Positions 22,474-32,888 of a stretch of DNA of 64,000 nucleotides are shown piece after piece. Source of the stretch: Euphorbia lathyris (lineage: Eukaryota; Streptophyta; Magnoliopsida; Malpighiales; Euphorbiaceae); assembly GCF_963576675.1 (NCBI RefSeq), contig NC_088911.1, positions 82,303,256 to 82,367,255 on the forward strand, written 5' to 3'. A program made the translations under genes and the position numbers. The notes under the pieces are model-generated. The model had not been told where the DNA came from. It did not search any database and saw nothing but the letters and a program-made list of their open reading frames with translations. Every line of letters starts with the position of its first letter. The first letter of the stretch is position 1.

Positions 22474-22832
22474 ATGGCTGATTTGAACATGCAATCACTG
22501 GATGAGCTCGAAAGATGGTACTGGTAAGTATCTATTGATTTTCATTGTTCCTTACTCTCTCTTTTCCTCATCCGATTTACTTTTGTGTATGTCGATTTCA
22601 GCACCTGGAATAAGGATCTATTGATTTTCAGAGCTATGATTTAAAGGGTTAGATCTCTCGCTTAGATACTGATTTTATTGTATTCATTGTTAGAGTCGCC
22701 GCTGAAAAGCTTGGGTCTTTGTCTTTTTTAACCTAGGGCAATACAGTACCGGTTGCTGAAGATGTTCTGATTTCTTTTTATTTGAACATAATATTTGCAG
22801 GGATAGTAAGAACACTACATGCGAAGGCTGAC
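22474..22832 (+). CDS. Gene-like 5' end captured in the CACTA element
   Basis: I do not recognise the protein. A pyrimidine-rich leader (CCCTCTCTCTAATCCC, CATCCCTCTCTATCTCC) precedes an ATG at 22474 and a 50-base exon encoding MADLNMQSLDELERWY. It ends at a good splice donor, CTG|GTAAGTAT. An acceptor (TTGCAG at about 22800) would add a few codons and a stop, giving only about 26 residues. Both features suggest a captured fragment of a host gene 5' end, transcribed on the plus strand. A further plus-strand acceptor (TTTTGCAG near 25790) with a short frame may be its original 3' exon. This is inference only. Confidence 0.3.
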
Positions 22833-23555
22833 TGAAGAGATTGTCAATCATTTCTTGCGTTTAGCATATGGGAAGATTTCTTTAACTTATTGAGTATATA
22901 TTGTTGTTATGTTGGTTTGAACTGATTGGTTGCATGTATGATGTTGTTGTGGGTGGTGCTGCTGAGTTAGGTTTGCAACATATCTTCCACTTAGATTGTT
23001 ATCTGAATGAGTATGTGTATGTCTATGAACATAGAACTCATTGATTTAGGAAACTAGCCTGATTTTGAGTATATATATATTGTTATGTGGGTTTGAACTG
23101 AACGATTACATATATGTGCATGTATCTGAATGAGTATGTGTATGTATATGAACATAGAACTCATTACGCATGTGGCTGATTATGCATACTCTAAAGCTTT
23201 GAATGTTCTTTGTGATTGGCAATACTCTTATGCTATGAATGTTCATATGGTCAACCGAAATCTCCATTACTATGTATCATGTCACTTGGCTTGTTATGCT
23301 TATGGAAAAATATTTAACATGGTGATGAAGTTGTATGATTCTAACAACACAAGTTTATGACTAAGCTTATGGTGACAGTATCATACACTTCATCACCATG
23401 CTAACTTCATCATGAACTGTACAATCCAAGTGGCAGGTACATAGTGGTGGCTTTAGGCAGGTACATAGTGATTCTAACAACACAAGTTTATGACTAAGCT
23501 TGTTATAGCATGTTAGGCATACTCTTAAAGCTTAAAATGTTATGAATAAGTAAGG

Positions 23556-24230
23556 AATAGACATGCACGAGTAAGTTGTCTACTTGATATTCTATTTAGG
23601 AAGGTAGCTGGTCATGCATACTCTTAAAGCTGAAAATGATGAACTTGCCTGATTCCTTTCTTGTTTAGCATGAGTTATGCTGACTCATAGGTTTATAATA
23701 TATCTTCCACTTTGCTTGTTATCTGATTGAAACCATTCAGAATGGTGATGGGTTTTCGATGCTATGTGTTATGTGTCTATGTATGAAGCATGTTGGCTTG
23801 TTTTATGTTCTGTTTAGGAAGTAGAACTGATTCAGTTTGTGTATGAATGTTCATTAAGCATGTAGCATGTTATGTGTCACTTGAATATACATATGTTTCA
23901 TATCAATACAGGCATACTATTAATAGACATGCACGAATAAGTTGTCTACTTGATATTCTGTTTAGGAAGGTAGCTGATCATGCATACTCTTAAAGCTGAA
24001 AAATGATGAACTTGTCTGATTCCTTTCTATTTTAACATGAGTTATGCTTATAAGACATAGGTTTCATGTCAATTTAGCATGTTATGTGTTATGTGTCTAT
24101 GTATGAAGCATGTTGGCTTGTTTTATGTTCTATTTAGGAAGTAGAACTGATTCAGGAATAGACATATGTTTCATATCAATTTAGCATATTATGTGTTACT
24201 TGAATATACATATGTTAGGAAGTAGAACTG
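23556..24230 (+). repeat. Two-copy tandem repeat, about 366-bp unit
   Basis: The sequence from ATAGACATGCACGA (23557) recurs from 23923. Both copies hold AAGTTGTCTACTTGATATTC, GGAAGGTAGCTG and CATGCATACTCTTAAAGC. They later share GTGTCTATGTATGAAGCATG (about 23770 and 24090). It probably lies in an intron of the captured gene. Confidence 0.75.
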
Positions 24231-24354
24231 ATTCAATTTAATAGACATAAATGAATAAGTTGACTACTTGTTATAGCATGTTATGCGTCACTTGAATATA
24301 CATATATATGTCTACTTGAATAAGTTGTCTACTTTGTATTGCCTATCAAAAAAG

Positions 24355-24945
24355 GATAGCGTGCAAGGGGGACATTATGATGTGACATGCGAATAGCATA
24401 CAAGGGAGGGCATGATGCGCGAATAGAAAGGAGATTTGGATGCTAAAGAAACAGTGGAGCTGGATGGATGGAGTAGAATATTGGAGGGGCATGGAGCCAA
24501 CATTGAAGAGCAGATTGATTACCAAGTACATTTGTAATCAGTAATCATTCTGTTCTTCAAGAATGGCTCTATGCCCATCCAGTAGTCCACACCATCCAGC
24601 TCAGTGTTTCTTTGGCATCCAAATCTCATTTCTTCAAGAATGTGCAGATGGTAACCAAGGATATCTGGATGATGGAGAACCATTAGAGTTAAATGGCGTC
24701 GAATACTGGCGGGGCATGGAGCCAACATTGAAGATCAGATTGATTACCAAGTACATTTGTAATCAGTAATTATTCTGTTCTGCAAGATTGGCTCTATGCC
24801 TATCCAGTAGTCCACACCATCTAACTCAATGGTTGCCCAGCATCCAAATTTCCTTGCTATTCGCACATCACGCCCCCCCCCTTTTACGCTATTCGCACGT
24901 CACATCACAATGCCCCCCTTGCTTGCTATTTTCACATCATATATT
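24355..24945. repeat. Nested palindrome of about 590 bp
   Basis: The outer arms pair GATGTGACATGCGAATAGC (left) with GCTATTCGCACGTCACATC (right). Inside are four alternating arms of about 80-100 bp: 24431-24520 (+), 24541-24634 (-), 24685-24755 (+) and 24771-24852 (-). Shared words are GAGCCAACATTGAAGA with its inverse, and TTTGGATGC with its inverse. The right edge overlaps the end of the E2-like gene. Confidence 0.82.
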
Positions 24946-25602
24946 CCCTGCATGCTCTTCAGTCCATCTCTTGGCAGTTGCTACATAACCTGCCCTATTG
25001 CTGATGTATCGTTCAGCAATTCGCTCCCAGCCAGGAAATGGCCCCTCAATGAAGGGCTCTACCAGTAGTCCATAAATATTCCACAGCAGCTATAAAATGC
25101 ATAGATAAATTAAATTAGACCCCAAACATGAGTAGATAAACTAGACCCCAAACATGAATAGATAAATTAGACCCCAAATGCATAGATTTATAGAATCATC
25201 TTACCGTGGCAATACTATGGGCAGGGCGATCAAGTAGCTGGGGCATAGAAACATGCCCCAAGGGACCGATATTAGGATGATAAATTTTGGTCCTGAATAT
25301 ACCTGCGAACAATAGTAATGTCATGAGTGTATTTACATATATATGAACTGATTTATGTGTGTTAACAAGTTTATGCATGTTCTTACAACTGGAGGTGTGG
25401 AGGGGAAATCGACAGGGAAGTCCATGTGGACTATGAATACACCTCCTTCATAAGGGGTGTTTGGAGGGCCCTTCATCATGGCAGTCCATTGCCACCGGTC
25501 AGGACCTGCATATATATTGACAAGCCACCTGGGTGCCTCAGATCGGAGTAGGGCAATCTGAAACTCAACATTACGATAGAGGTTCCTTATAAGTCTATCC
25601 AT
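24937..25602 (-). pseudogene. E2-like (ubiquitin-conjugating-like) gene, three exons, no active-site Cys
   Basis: Minus-strand exons 25602(or earlier)-25387, 25302-25205 and 25089-24937 give the UBC fold in order: DRWQWTAMMKGPPNTPYEGGVF and DFPVDFPSTPPV, then IFRTKIYHPNIGPLGHVS, then LLWNIYGLLVEPF and RAGYVATAKRW, with a stop at 24937. The order and spacing match E2 enzymes, which carry ubiquitin or a relative on a Cys. Here the active-site stretch (normally ...GSICLDIL) reads GHVSMPQLL, with Ser in the Cys position as I align it. Exons 2 and 3 join in phase with GT-AG borders; exon 1 to exon 2 is off by one base. The N-terminal start is unsure (ATG at 25602, or 25674). It lies wholly in the CACTA element. 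It is either a UEV-like pseudoenzyme or a dead capture; the phase error favours the latter. Confidence 0.7.
25098..25190. repeat. Short tandem repeat of about 27 bp
   Basis: Three to four units of the type AGATAAATTAGACCCCAAAC in the intron between E2-like exons 2 and 3. The word TAGACCCCAAA also occurs at 26856 between Ulp1 exons. Confidence 0.8.
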
Positions 25603-26429
25603 GCTCGATATAACTAGAGTAAGTATAGTGTTAGGTTGCCCTGGGTGACTCTTGAGAATTGTTAAACGCTTCATATTTATAATGTGGGTGGGTAAGTGAA
25701 GGGTCTCAGAATGGAGAAAGGGTAAAACGAGATTAATTAGGTCTATCTGTATACGGTACGTAATTAATGAGCATCATCAATTGGTTTTGCAGATATCAAG
25801 ACTTTGGGGATTCTAGGAAATGATGACTTAGATATGCTGTAGTTCAAGTTGGATTTGGCTTTCCAATCAACACCACCACGGCTCTTTAAAGATTGACTAC
25901 ATATTGACAAATTTGGAGATGTACATTGCTTATTTTTTTTACCTTACATTCAGAAATTTGTGTAGTTCAAATGTAAACAGATTATGAGCATTAGTCTCCA
26001 ATAAAATTAAAATCATTGATATACAGAAATTCTTGTTCATTTGATTATGTTTCAATAACCAGATTCATTCGAAGAAGAAGGCAATGAGTGACATTTACGG
26101 TTAAAAAAAATATCATCTAAACAACAATAAAAAGACATTAAAATAAAAAAATCTGTCATCTAAAATAAATCTATTGACATGATTGATTAAGCCCTATGCC
26201 ATTTGATACAAGTTACTACGATAGAAATTATTATAAAAATTGTCACTGCGAATACAGTATGCCAATTTCCCATATAGTTGCTTGACATTTTTAATTATTA
26301 GCATGGCATGTGATGACATTAAAGGTGACGTTAATAAATAAAAAGATGCATCGTAACAATATTCATATGACAGTATGAAAGTAGGCTGATTTCATGTATA
26401 GTATCTTCAAATGACAGAACCTAACCGTC

Positions 26430-26528
26430 GTCTGAAGGTGCAATAGACATCAGCGAGCCCTGTGACAGATTTATATCTCGCGGGATGAAGGTTTCTAACC
26501 GTCGTCTGAAGGGGGTTTTGGCGTAGTG
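26430..26528 (-). repeat. CACTA right terminal inverted repeat
   Basis: Reads CACTACGCCAAAACCCCC on the minus strand, matching the left terminus. An extra internal copy of CCGTCGTCTGAAGG occurs near 26427 and 26500. Confidence 0.8.
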
Positions 26529-26984
26529 TCACTTCAAGTGAAGCACATGATCTACCCATTCTTTGCAAAGTTCATCCAAATCCGAATGGTTGTAACTCAA
26601 TCTACACTTGTTTATCCACTACAAAATATAAATGTTTTACTATTAGGAATTTGCTCTATAAGTGATAGCTAGAACAACTGCATAGACCTCACCACAAAAT
26701 TATGGTAATAAATTATGTACAGTCTGAGGATGGTACCTTTTCAACAAACTTTAAGTCCTTATCCATTACGATCTCTCTCATGTGCATCATTACCCAAAAA
26801 CCACATGTTTTATCATCTCGTTGCTCAGGTATGCACTGTGGCACAGAATATAATGATTAGACCCCAAAAAAGATAATATACACTTGCTCAGGTAACTGTA
26901 AAACTCACTGGAAGCGGTGTCATCTTGAGTTTGGTTTTTGTCACTTTCTTTGGGTATTTCTGCGCATAATAGAACTTCATCGTA
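26529..26984 (-). pseudogene. Ulp1/C48 protease C-terminus, last three exons
   Basis: Three minus-strand exons (26984-26909, 26835-26737, 26618-26529) join in phase at GT-AG borders. The middle exon encodes CIPEQRDDKTCGFWV, which fits the end of the Ulp1 catalytic domain: the Gln of the oxyanion hole followed by the catalytic Cys in a CG motif. The last exon (LSYNHSDLDELCKEW) matches the usual tail. Ulp1 proteins release SUMO-like modifiers, and Ulp1-type domains are common in plant DNA transposons. The His/Asp half of the domain is missing because an LTR begins at 27019. The stop codon (26529-26531) touches the CACTA terminus. Confidence 0.72.
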
Positions 26985-27018
26985 CTACAACAAGTGTAAG
27001 AACATGTATGTATGTGAG

Positions 27019-28510
27019 TGTTGAGCGATTTCCGCAAGTGCACGGTATACGCTTGTAGTAATAAAAGATATCCATCCCACAGGGAACGTTTTTTAACAAA
27101 ACTTATTTTCAGTCGGTTAAATTTACTTTAAGGTTTATAATATGGAAAAATCGTTTAATCGGTTTTGGTTTTGAAATTGCTAGAATAAGAATTAGATTAG
27201 AGTATGAAGATGTTAGAAAATATCTGATTTAAGAATGAATTTGCAAAACAGGAACGTTTTAGTACTTTAAAAAAGTAAACAAGTATATTTGTTCGCATTA
27301 AGCAAAGAAAACAACTTTAAACTCTGTACGAATTATAAAGATGAAATAAATGACGGAACCTCTAATTAATAGGCTTTGAACGCGATAAAACCCTTATCCG
27401 GGATAATTGCCCTTAACCAAATTAAAACTCTACCGAGATAATAATTTGTCTAAGTGCTCAACAAAGTTTTCTTGTAAAGATTTTGAATTAAACTACGTTT
27501 TAATGAAAACACCAGCACTCACTTTAGTGGATTGGTTACCATAAGTGCTGCATAAAGATCTATCGAATAGAACGGACTTTATTAGATGAAATATAAATTG
27601 ATACAAGTTTACAGAGAACATGGAGCATTGAATTCTTCGACGGCGTGCAAGTGAACGGGTTGTCAATCCTTTCCTTGGGTTTCGTTAGAGTTTGTCAGGC
27701 TCAGGGGTGAATCCTCTACTCAATCTTCTCGTTGAATCTTCGTAATAGAGACTGGGTCGGTCCACTACCAAAATGTAAACTAAACTGGAACAATGTCTAA
27801 ATGTTACTGAATTTGTTATTATTTAGTAAACAATGTGTGTACATCATATTGCTTTTGAACAGAATCGAAATCTAACTTCTGAATCACTTGATTCGGAATT
27901 TCTTCATAAATTCTACACTAATCTCTTTCTTCTACACGTATAACACACTATCTTTCAACTCTCCATCAACTCTTTATTTATAGATGTTGAAGAGTCTTGA
28001 TTGAAGTGTCGTGTCTATTGTGAAGGATCGTGTCCGCTGCGAAAGGACGTCTTTATCCACCCGAACGATCGTGTTTAGTCGAAAACGAAAGTGTGTAACT
28101 AGGCCTCTAAAATCTCCTGCTCGTACCGAGAATATTAAATTCTCTATCGAGAATGGGGGAGCATCAATTGTACTTCAGACGAAGGGAAGGAGAGGCTGAG
28201 GGACATGTGTCGCGACCGTGAATAGTGGGGGCTGCGGTCGCGGCACGGAGCATTTTTCACTTCTTCGCTCTCGTTCGTGTCCTCGACTTGGCGTTATTAA
28301 TTTTCATCGTCTTCGACTCCTTTTGTAGAGCTTTTCTTCTGTTTTTGAGCTCTTTTTACTCCTATTTGGATTTTACCAAATATTTATGTACCTTGCATGA
28401 AAGAAACATATTCGAGAGTAAAAGCTTTCTAAATGGTTATAAATATCATAAATTTGTAGCAATATTGATGTAATTATTGATGATATTTTAGGTATATTTT
28501 GGGCTTAACA
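27019..28510 (-). mobile_element. 3' LTR of Athila-like element A
   Basis: On the plus strand the 1492-bp LTR starts TGTTGAGCGATTTCC and ends GGGCTTAACA. In the sense (minus) direction it is preceded by the polypurine stretch AAGTGTGGAGATT, as expected for a 3' LTR. The phrase GCAAGTGCACGGTATACG near the U5 end is common in plant Ty3/gypsy LTRs. It contains a TATA box and a GC-rich paired hairpin module (28110-28260). Confidence 0.72.
27973..27983 (-). promoter_or_regulatory. TATA box of LTR A
   Basis: The minus strand reads CTATAAATAAA, about 960 bases from the LTR's outer end. Confidence 0.5.
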
Positions 28511-29914
28511 AATCTCCACACTTAATCTTTTGCTAGTCCCGAGCAAAATTTCACTGAATTTATTCTCTAACTAATCTCTTTATGAAAATAAAACATATAT
28601 CTCTGTATTACCTTTTAAATTAGTTAAGCCGAAAAGACTAACTTCGCATGGCAAATTTATACGCAAAATATCAATCTAACTTAGTACAATATACGATATA
28701 TCACTCGTCTTGTATTTCCAATTTGGAATTGAAGCATTCGGGACAATGTAAGCACGCATGTTATTGAGTCTTTCGTCTCAAGGCATTTCAAAGCACAAAA
28801 TTTCCTTTCCCAAACCTAAACTAATATATGAGATATATTATTTTAAATAAGTACTTAGGTTAATTATTGCTTAGTTACGCCCGAGATAAGGGTGGTCTTG
28901 ATCGTAACTTTATACGTATTTTATTGCTTTGTGTTTGCTTAAGAGGTACCGACCATGCCATGGGTGGACGCAATCGTTACTTTAAACTTAAACACGCTTA
29001 ATTTTTATATTTTTTTTAACGTTCCTTCCATACCTCGATTGTGATAAGGGTGGTAGCAACCGTGGCCAAAAGTAAACGGTACTTAATTTTCTTCCCTTTC
29101 ATACCTCGATTGTGATAAGGTTGGTCTCAATCGTGGCCAAAAGTTAAGAATTCAACTAATTGATTGATTAATATGAATTATAAAATTGTAACTTGGGAAA
29201 AAGAAAAATAGCACATTCATCCTATATTGACTTAAAATTCAACATGTATTATGACTAAAGTTTCCTTAAAAACTTCAATTGGTGTTAATGTAAGACGAAA
29301 TCAAACCGAGCTAAAATTGTTAGTTCAATTTAATGCCTATAAACCTAATTGAAAATTTAAAATAAGATTTATTGTATCACGATTTCATGATATAAAAATA
29401 GAGATTGAATAAAGAATTTTTTATTTAAAATACATTCACTCGAGACAATTTTTACTTAATATCGTATCGGAGATTCGTGAAATTTTTTGAAAAATATTAC
29501 CCGTATAGAAATATAATTTTTAACGATAATGATAACCTAAAAATAATCATATTAACTTATGATTAATTTTTAAAAATATATGAAAATGTGAAGTTAATAA
29601 AAATAGCGTTTTAAACAAGTTTATGTTGCAAAATACGTTGCATTTGTTATAAAGGATTCGTTGCATTTGTTATTTGTGCTAGAAAAATGAAAATGATGTA
29701 CATCTCCTCCCACACTTAAATTGGACCATGTCCTCATGGGTGCAAAAGCGAGATATCAAGAATAAAAGCACAAAAATTTAAGCATACGAAATAAAGATAG
29801 GAATGGTGCAAATGAAACATTCAACATAAAATTAAAAATTGAAAATTATACCAAACATATGAAAATGAAAATTGTACCAAATTATAACAAGATAATAAAT
29901 TTAAAGAAAACAAC
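28511..29914 (-). other. 3' untranslated region of Athila-like element A
   Basis: No coding sequence. A second polypurine-like motif (AATTTAAGTGTGGGAGGAG on the minus strand, about 29700-29718) follows the ORF. Imperfect repeats of about 76 bp (CATACCTCGATTGTGATAAG twice, 29031-29145) are preceded by two weaker copies. Confidence 0.65.
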
Positions 29915-31135
29915 CTAAGCTTGAGGTGGGGAATCGGGAGGTGTAGGTGACGTCTCCACATTGCGGCGTCGGAAAAAGGAAAGCATCCGATGCCGAGTCG
30001 ATCCATGTTCACGCCTCAAAAGGTTGAGGTTGTCATTCATCACCATATTGTTTTCAACCAAATCATCAATTCTTAAATTCATTTGACGATTGTTGGAATT
30101 GATTTGGTTCAAAATCCTCCGCAAATCTACCGGATCATCTGCCGCTTGAGGTGCTTGGGGTTGTGCTTGAGCCGGTGGTTCATCCTCCTCGCCTTCCGCC
30201 TCTCCGCCGCCTTCGGTACCTACAAATTGAGAACTTGAAGCGCCACCACCCATAGTGCCACGAAGATGGGCAATTCGGGTAGCATATGAAATAAAGACGG
30301 GAGGTCCTTGTGGAAGCAATAAATGAGCTCGCTCAAGAGCCGAGATGTCCAAAAGCGGAACATACCCACGGTAGGTGGACATGTCATAATCGGCCAACTC
30401 ACCCCGTGCTCCCAACACAATAGCGGGGATAAAATTACAAAGAGGGATTTGAATGGTAGTAGCCCTCGAAGCACGGAACAAATTATCAAATAAAATACCA
30501 ATGCTATCAATCCGCAAGCCTTTAAGCAAACTATCCAAAACATACAAATCTCGAACCTGAACCTTAGAACTCTCAACACGACCAAACAAGGAGAAACTCA
30601 AATACTTATGAAAGAAGAACACACAATTGTCCTTAATCAACTTGCTTGAAGTGTTTTTCGAATTAAAATAGGCTTGGTCCGAAAGAGTTTGCCAAACCGC
30701 ATCATTATCAAAATCCTTAGGCTTATCATAAAAATCAGAAGTAGGGAAACCAAACATATTGCCCATTGCTTCATAGTCAATGGTGTAAGGGATACCATTA
30801 TTCCTTAAAGAAATTGAAGTTTTCTTCTTGTTCATGGTCAAAGTGACCAAAAATTCCACTACATATTCATTAATACGCGGGAAACGCATATTAACGAATT
30901 CTTGCCAACCCAAAGCTTCAATAAAGGCATCAATTCGAGTAGAGAAATTTAATGCTCTTACCGAATGGAAGTCTAAGAAGTGCATATCCACAAATTGGCG
31001 GTCGGCTTGAGAAAAATGTTTGAAACGAGCGGCTTCTTCCTCCGAATAGATGTCAAAATAAGCTCTGCATTGAACCCGAAGGCGATTAGCTTCCGTAACA
31101 GCGGGCTTGTTACGAACACGCTTAGTTCTAACCAT
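29915..31135 (-). CDS. Athila-type ORF protein, 406 aa
   Basis: An uninterrupted frame opens with MVRTKRVRNKPAVTE and has a central region (FVDMHFLDFHSVRALNFSTR, VEFLVTLTMNKKK, MGNMFGFPTSDFYDKP) typical of the protein that plant Athila-like retrotransposons carry before their 3' polypurine tract. A low-complexity E/Q/A/P stretch and a probable coiled coil (NQINSNNRQMNLRIDDL) follow, ending in basic and Pro-rich sequence. Its function is unsettled; the position matches the extra ORF downstream of pol in this lineage. It is the longest undamaged ORF in the left two-thirds of the window. Downstream are two polypurine motifs and the 3' LTR; upstream, pol is absent. Confidence 0.75.
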   Translation of the reverse strand: MVRTKRVRNKPAVTEANRLRVQCRAYFDIYSEEEAARFKHFSQADRQFVDMHFLDFHSVRALNFSTRIDAFIEALGWQEFVNMRFPRINEYVVEFLVTLTMNKKKTSISLRNNGIPYTIDYEAMGNMFGFPTSDFYDKPKDFDNDAVWQTLSDQAYFNSKNTSSKLIKDNCVFFFHKYLSFSLFGRVESSKVQVRDLYVLDSLLKGLRIDSIGILFDNLFRASRATTIQIPLCNFIPAIVLGARGELADYDMSTYRGYVPLLDISALERAHLLLPQGPPVFISYATRIAHLRGTMGGGASSSQFVGTEGGGEAEGEEDEPPAQAQPQAPQAADDPVDLRRILNQINSNNRQMNLRIDDLVENNMVMNDNLNLLRREHGSTRHRMLSFFRRRNVETSPTPPDSPPQA

Positions 31136-32139
31136 GGTGATGGTGTTTTGTGTTTTTAGGGTGTGAGAAGAAGAAGAAGAAGAAGAAGAATTTGAGAGAA
31201 AAAGTAAAGCTTGAAGATGAGGTTGGGGTTTTGAATTGGAAGTGATTGAAAGAGAAAAGAGGATAGAAATTGGAGTGAATAAATTGGGAAGAGTAAAAGT
31301 AGATTTTTGGGGAAGAGTTTAGAGTAAGGGATTGGGTAAAAATAGAGGTGATGTGAGGTTTGTGTAAGAGGTAGGTTTATATAGGGTTGTATAGGTAGGT
31401 GAATAGGTAGAATAGGAATAGGAATAGGCAAAATTTGGTGGCAAAATCGGATTGAAAAGGGCAATTTATACGCGTGTCGCGACCGCGAATGGCAAAGCCG
31501 CGGCCGCGGCACGCGATGTCCAGGCAATTTTCGCTCTGAAATTCTGCCAAAGTTGCTGCTCATACCGAGAATTAATAAATTCTCGGTAGAGAATTGGTAA
31601 AAATGGCATATTTTGGTGCCTTTTGACATGGTTTGTGCAATTTTGTTGAGGAAATGGTTCCTGAACTTAATATTTAGTGTTCCTGCACTTAAAACTTAAA
31701 TAAATGTCATTAATTCCAAGGGAAACTAAAGGTTGAAACTTAATAAATTGAATTAAAGTATAATAAATTGATTATGAAGAATTAATAAAACTTAAATGTT
31801 CATTTATGCATATAAGTTAAGAGAACCATATTAAATGCATAATAAGTGCATGGTAAAACATATTTAATACATGAATTGAATTGATTAAATGAAAACCTAA
31901 TGCATTAAAAAGAAATTGAGTTATAAATAAAATGTAGATATACGTGTGGAAAAATAGAAAACCATATTAGTTCAAGTGAATCCTTTTTATCTTAATTTGA
32001 GTAAGAAAAATTAGAAATTACTCATATGAAATATGCTAAGTATAGATAATGGATCAAATGGATAAAAATTAAGAATTGAATGAAATAAGATCTTTATTAT
32101 TTTAACATATGTACAAGTAATGAAAACAAACTAATAATT
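31136..32139 (-). other. Leader region upstream of the Athila ORF
   Basis: Begins with a GAA/CTT-rich stretch at 31167-31190, then runs of low complexity. A GC-rich island at 31478-31600 holds GTCGCGACCGCGAAT and GCCGCGGCCGCGGC, next to an ACCGAGAATT...AATTCTCGGT hairpin. Related modules occur in LTR A. The open frame across this strip is Pro/Leu-rich and I do not treat it as a gene. Sequence from about 31700 is A-rich. Confidence 0.6.
32121..32139 (+). repeat. Target-site duplication of the short LINE, left copy
   Basis: TGAAAACAAACTAATAATT, identical to 32889-32907. Confidence 0.92.
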
Positions 32140-32888
32140 TTTTTTTTTGGTAAGAAGGGAAGAAAAAAAACAAACAAACAAAAACCTAACCCGGGATCAG
32201 TCTAGGAAGACTGACCCCAATCCTATCCTCAAGAAGAGAAGGTAACAGAAAAGAAGGAGGAACGGAAAGGGTAGAAACACCTAACATCCCCCCATGCCCA
32301 GCAGCTGCCAAGCGATCCGCCACGCGGTTTTGCTCCCTATAAATATGGGAGAAGGTAAGAGAATCGAAGGCAGGACGAAGCCTCAAGATGGCTTTAATGA
32401 GATTCTGACTCTTAAGACAAACAGCCTGTCTATCCGAAATCATGTTGATAGCCTCCAAATTGTCAGACTCCACCGAAAGTCTTTTAACACTCATGCGAAT
32501 GGCGAGTTTAATGCCAGACAAGATCCCCCAGAGCTCCGCAGTAAAGGAGGAGCCCGTACCTAAGTTATGGGTAAACCCAGCCAGCCAGGCGCCACCAGCA
32601 TCCCGAAGAACTCCACCAGCAGCAATTCTGCCATTACTAAGGCAGGAGCCATCCGTATTCAACTTGACAACCCCTTCCCTGGGCTTCCTCCAACCAACTA
32701 ACTCGACCTCTTTAACCGGGGAGGGGTGAACCAGGGGCTCTCCTTCAAAACTCTTTGTAATAACAGAGAGTTTTTTCGAGAAGTAAAACCGGAGGTCAGG
32801 AATAAAGACAGTCTTCTCAGCAAATAACTTTTCATTCCTCCATTTCCACATTTGATGACAAATAATAGCGAAGAGAATAGCCCCGTGC
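32140..32888 (-). mobile_element. 5'-truncated LINE insertion with perfect 19-bp duplication
   Basis: The element is 749 bp. The poly(A) end appears as a T run at 32138-32148 on the plus strand, and the other side is truncated in the RT-RNase H linker. Identical 19-bp duplications flank it. It sits in A-rich sequence upstream of the Athila ORF, so it inserted after that element. The clean flanks suggest it is fairly recent. Confidence 0.92.
32186..32851 (-). pseudogene. LINE RNase H domain
   Basis: This uninterrupted 221-codon frame holds the RNase H tail of a plant L1-like LINE. The catalytic series is visible: Asp in LNTDGSCLSNG, Glu in FTAELWGILSG, Asp in SVESDNLEA and Asp in NRVADRLAA. 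Upstream residues (MWKWRNEKLF) belong to the linker after zf-RVT. It has no autonomous start or other domains and is classed as a truncated copy. It differs in sequence from the RNase H at 5188-5748, so the two LINEs belong to different subfamilies. Confidence 0.88.

Larger units (their letters stand above)
21154..26528. mobile_element. Non-autonomous CACTA (En/Spm-like) element
   Basis: The left end is CACTACACCAAATACCC and the right end is GGGGGTTTTGGCGTAGTG. Inverted similarity runs for about 100 bases (21154-21253 against 26430-26528), including ACCTTCATC, GATATAAATCTGTCAC and CAGACGACG. Subterminal regions (21200-22260 and 26080-26450) are full of short GATGACAG/TGTCATCT-like words, the expected transposase-binding repeats. 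No transposase is present. It carries an E2-like gene, a small gene-like start at 22474 and a large nested palindrome. The expected 3-bp target duplication is not seen (AGA on the left, TCA on the right). Confidence 0.78.

Noticed and set aside
21154..26528. Treating the E2-like gene as an ordinary host gene
   Set aside because: It lies between CACTA terminal inverted repeats with subterminal repeats on both sides, has a phase error at one splice junction and lacks the active-site Cys.
31156..31629. 157-codon Pro/Leu-rich minus frame
   Set aside because: It spans the non-coding leader of the Athila-like element, including its GC-rich hairpins and a GAA repeat, and has no recognisable domain.
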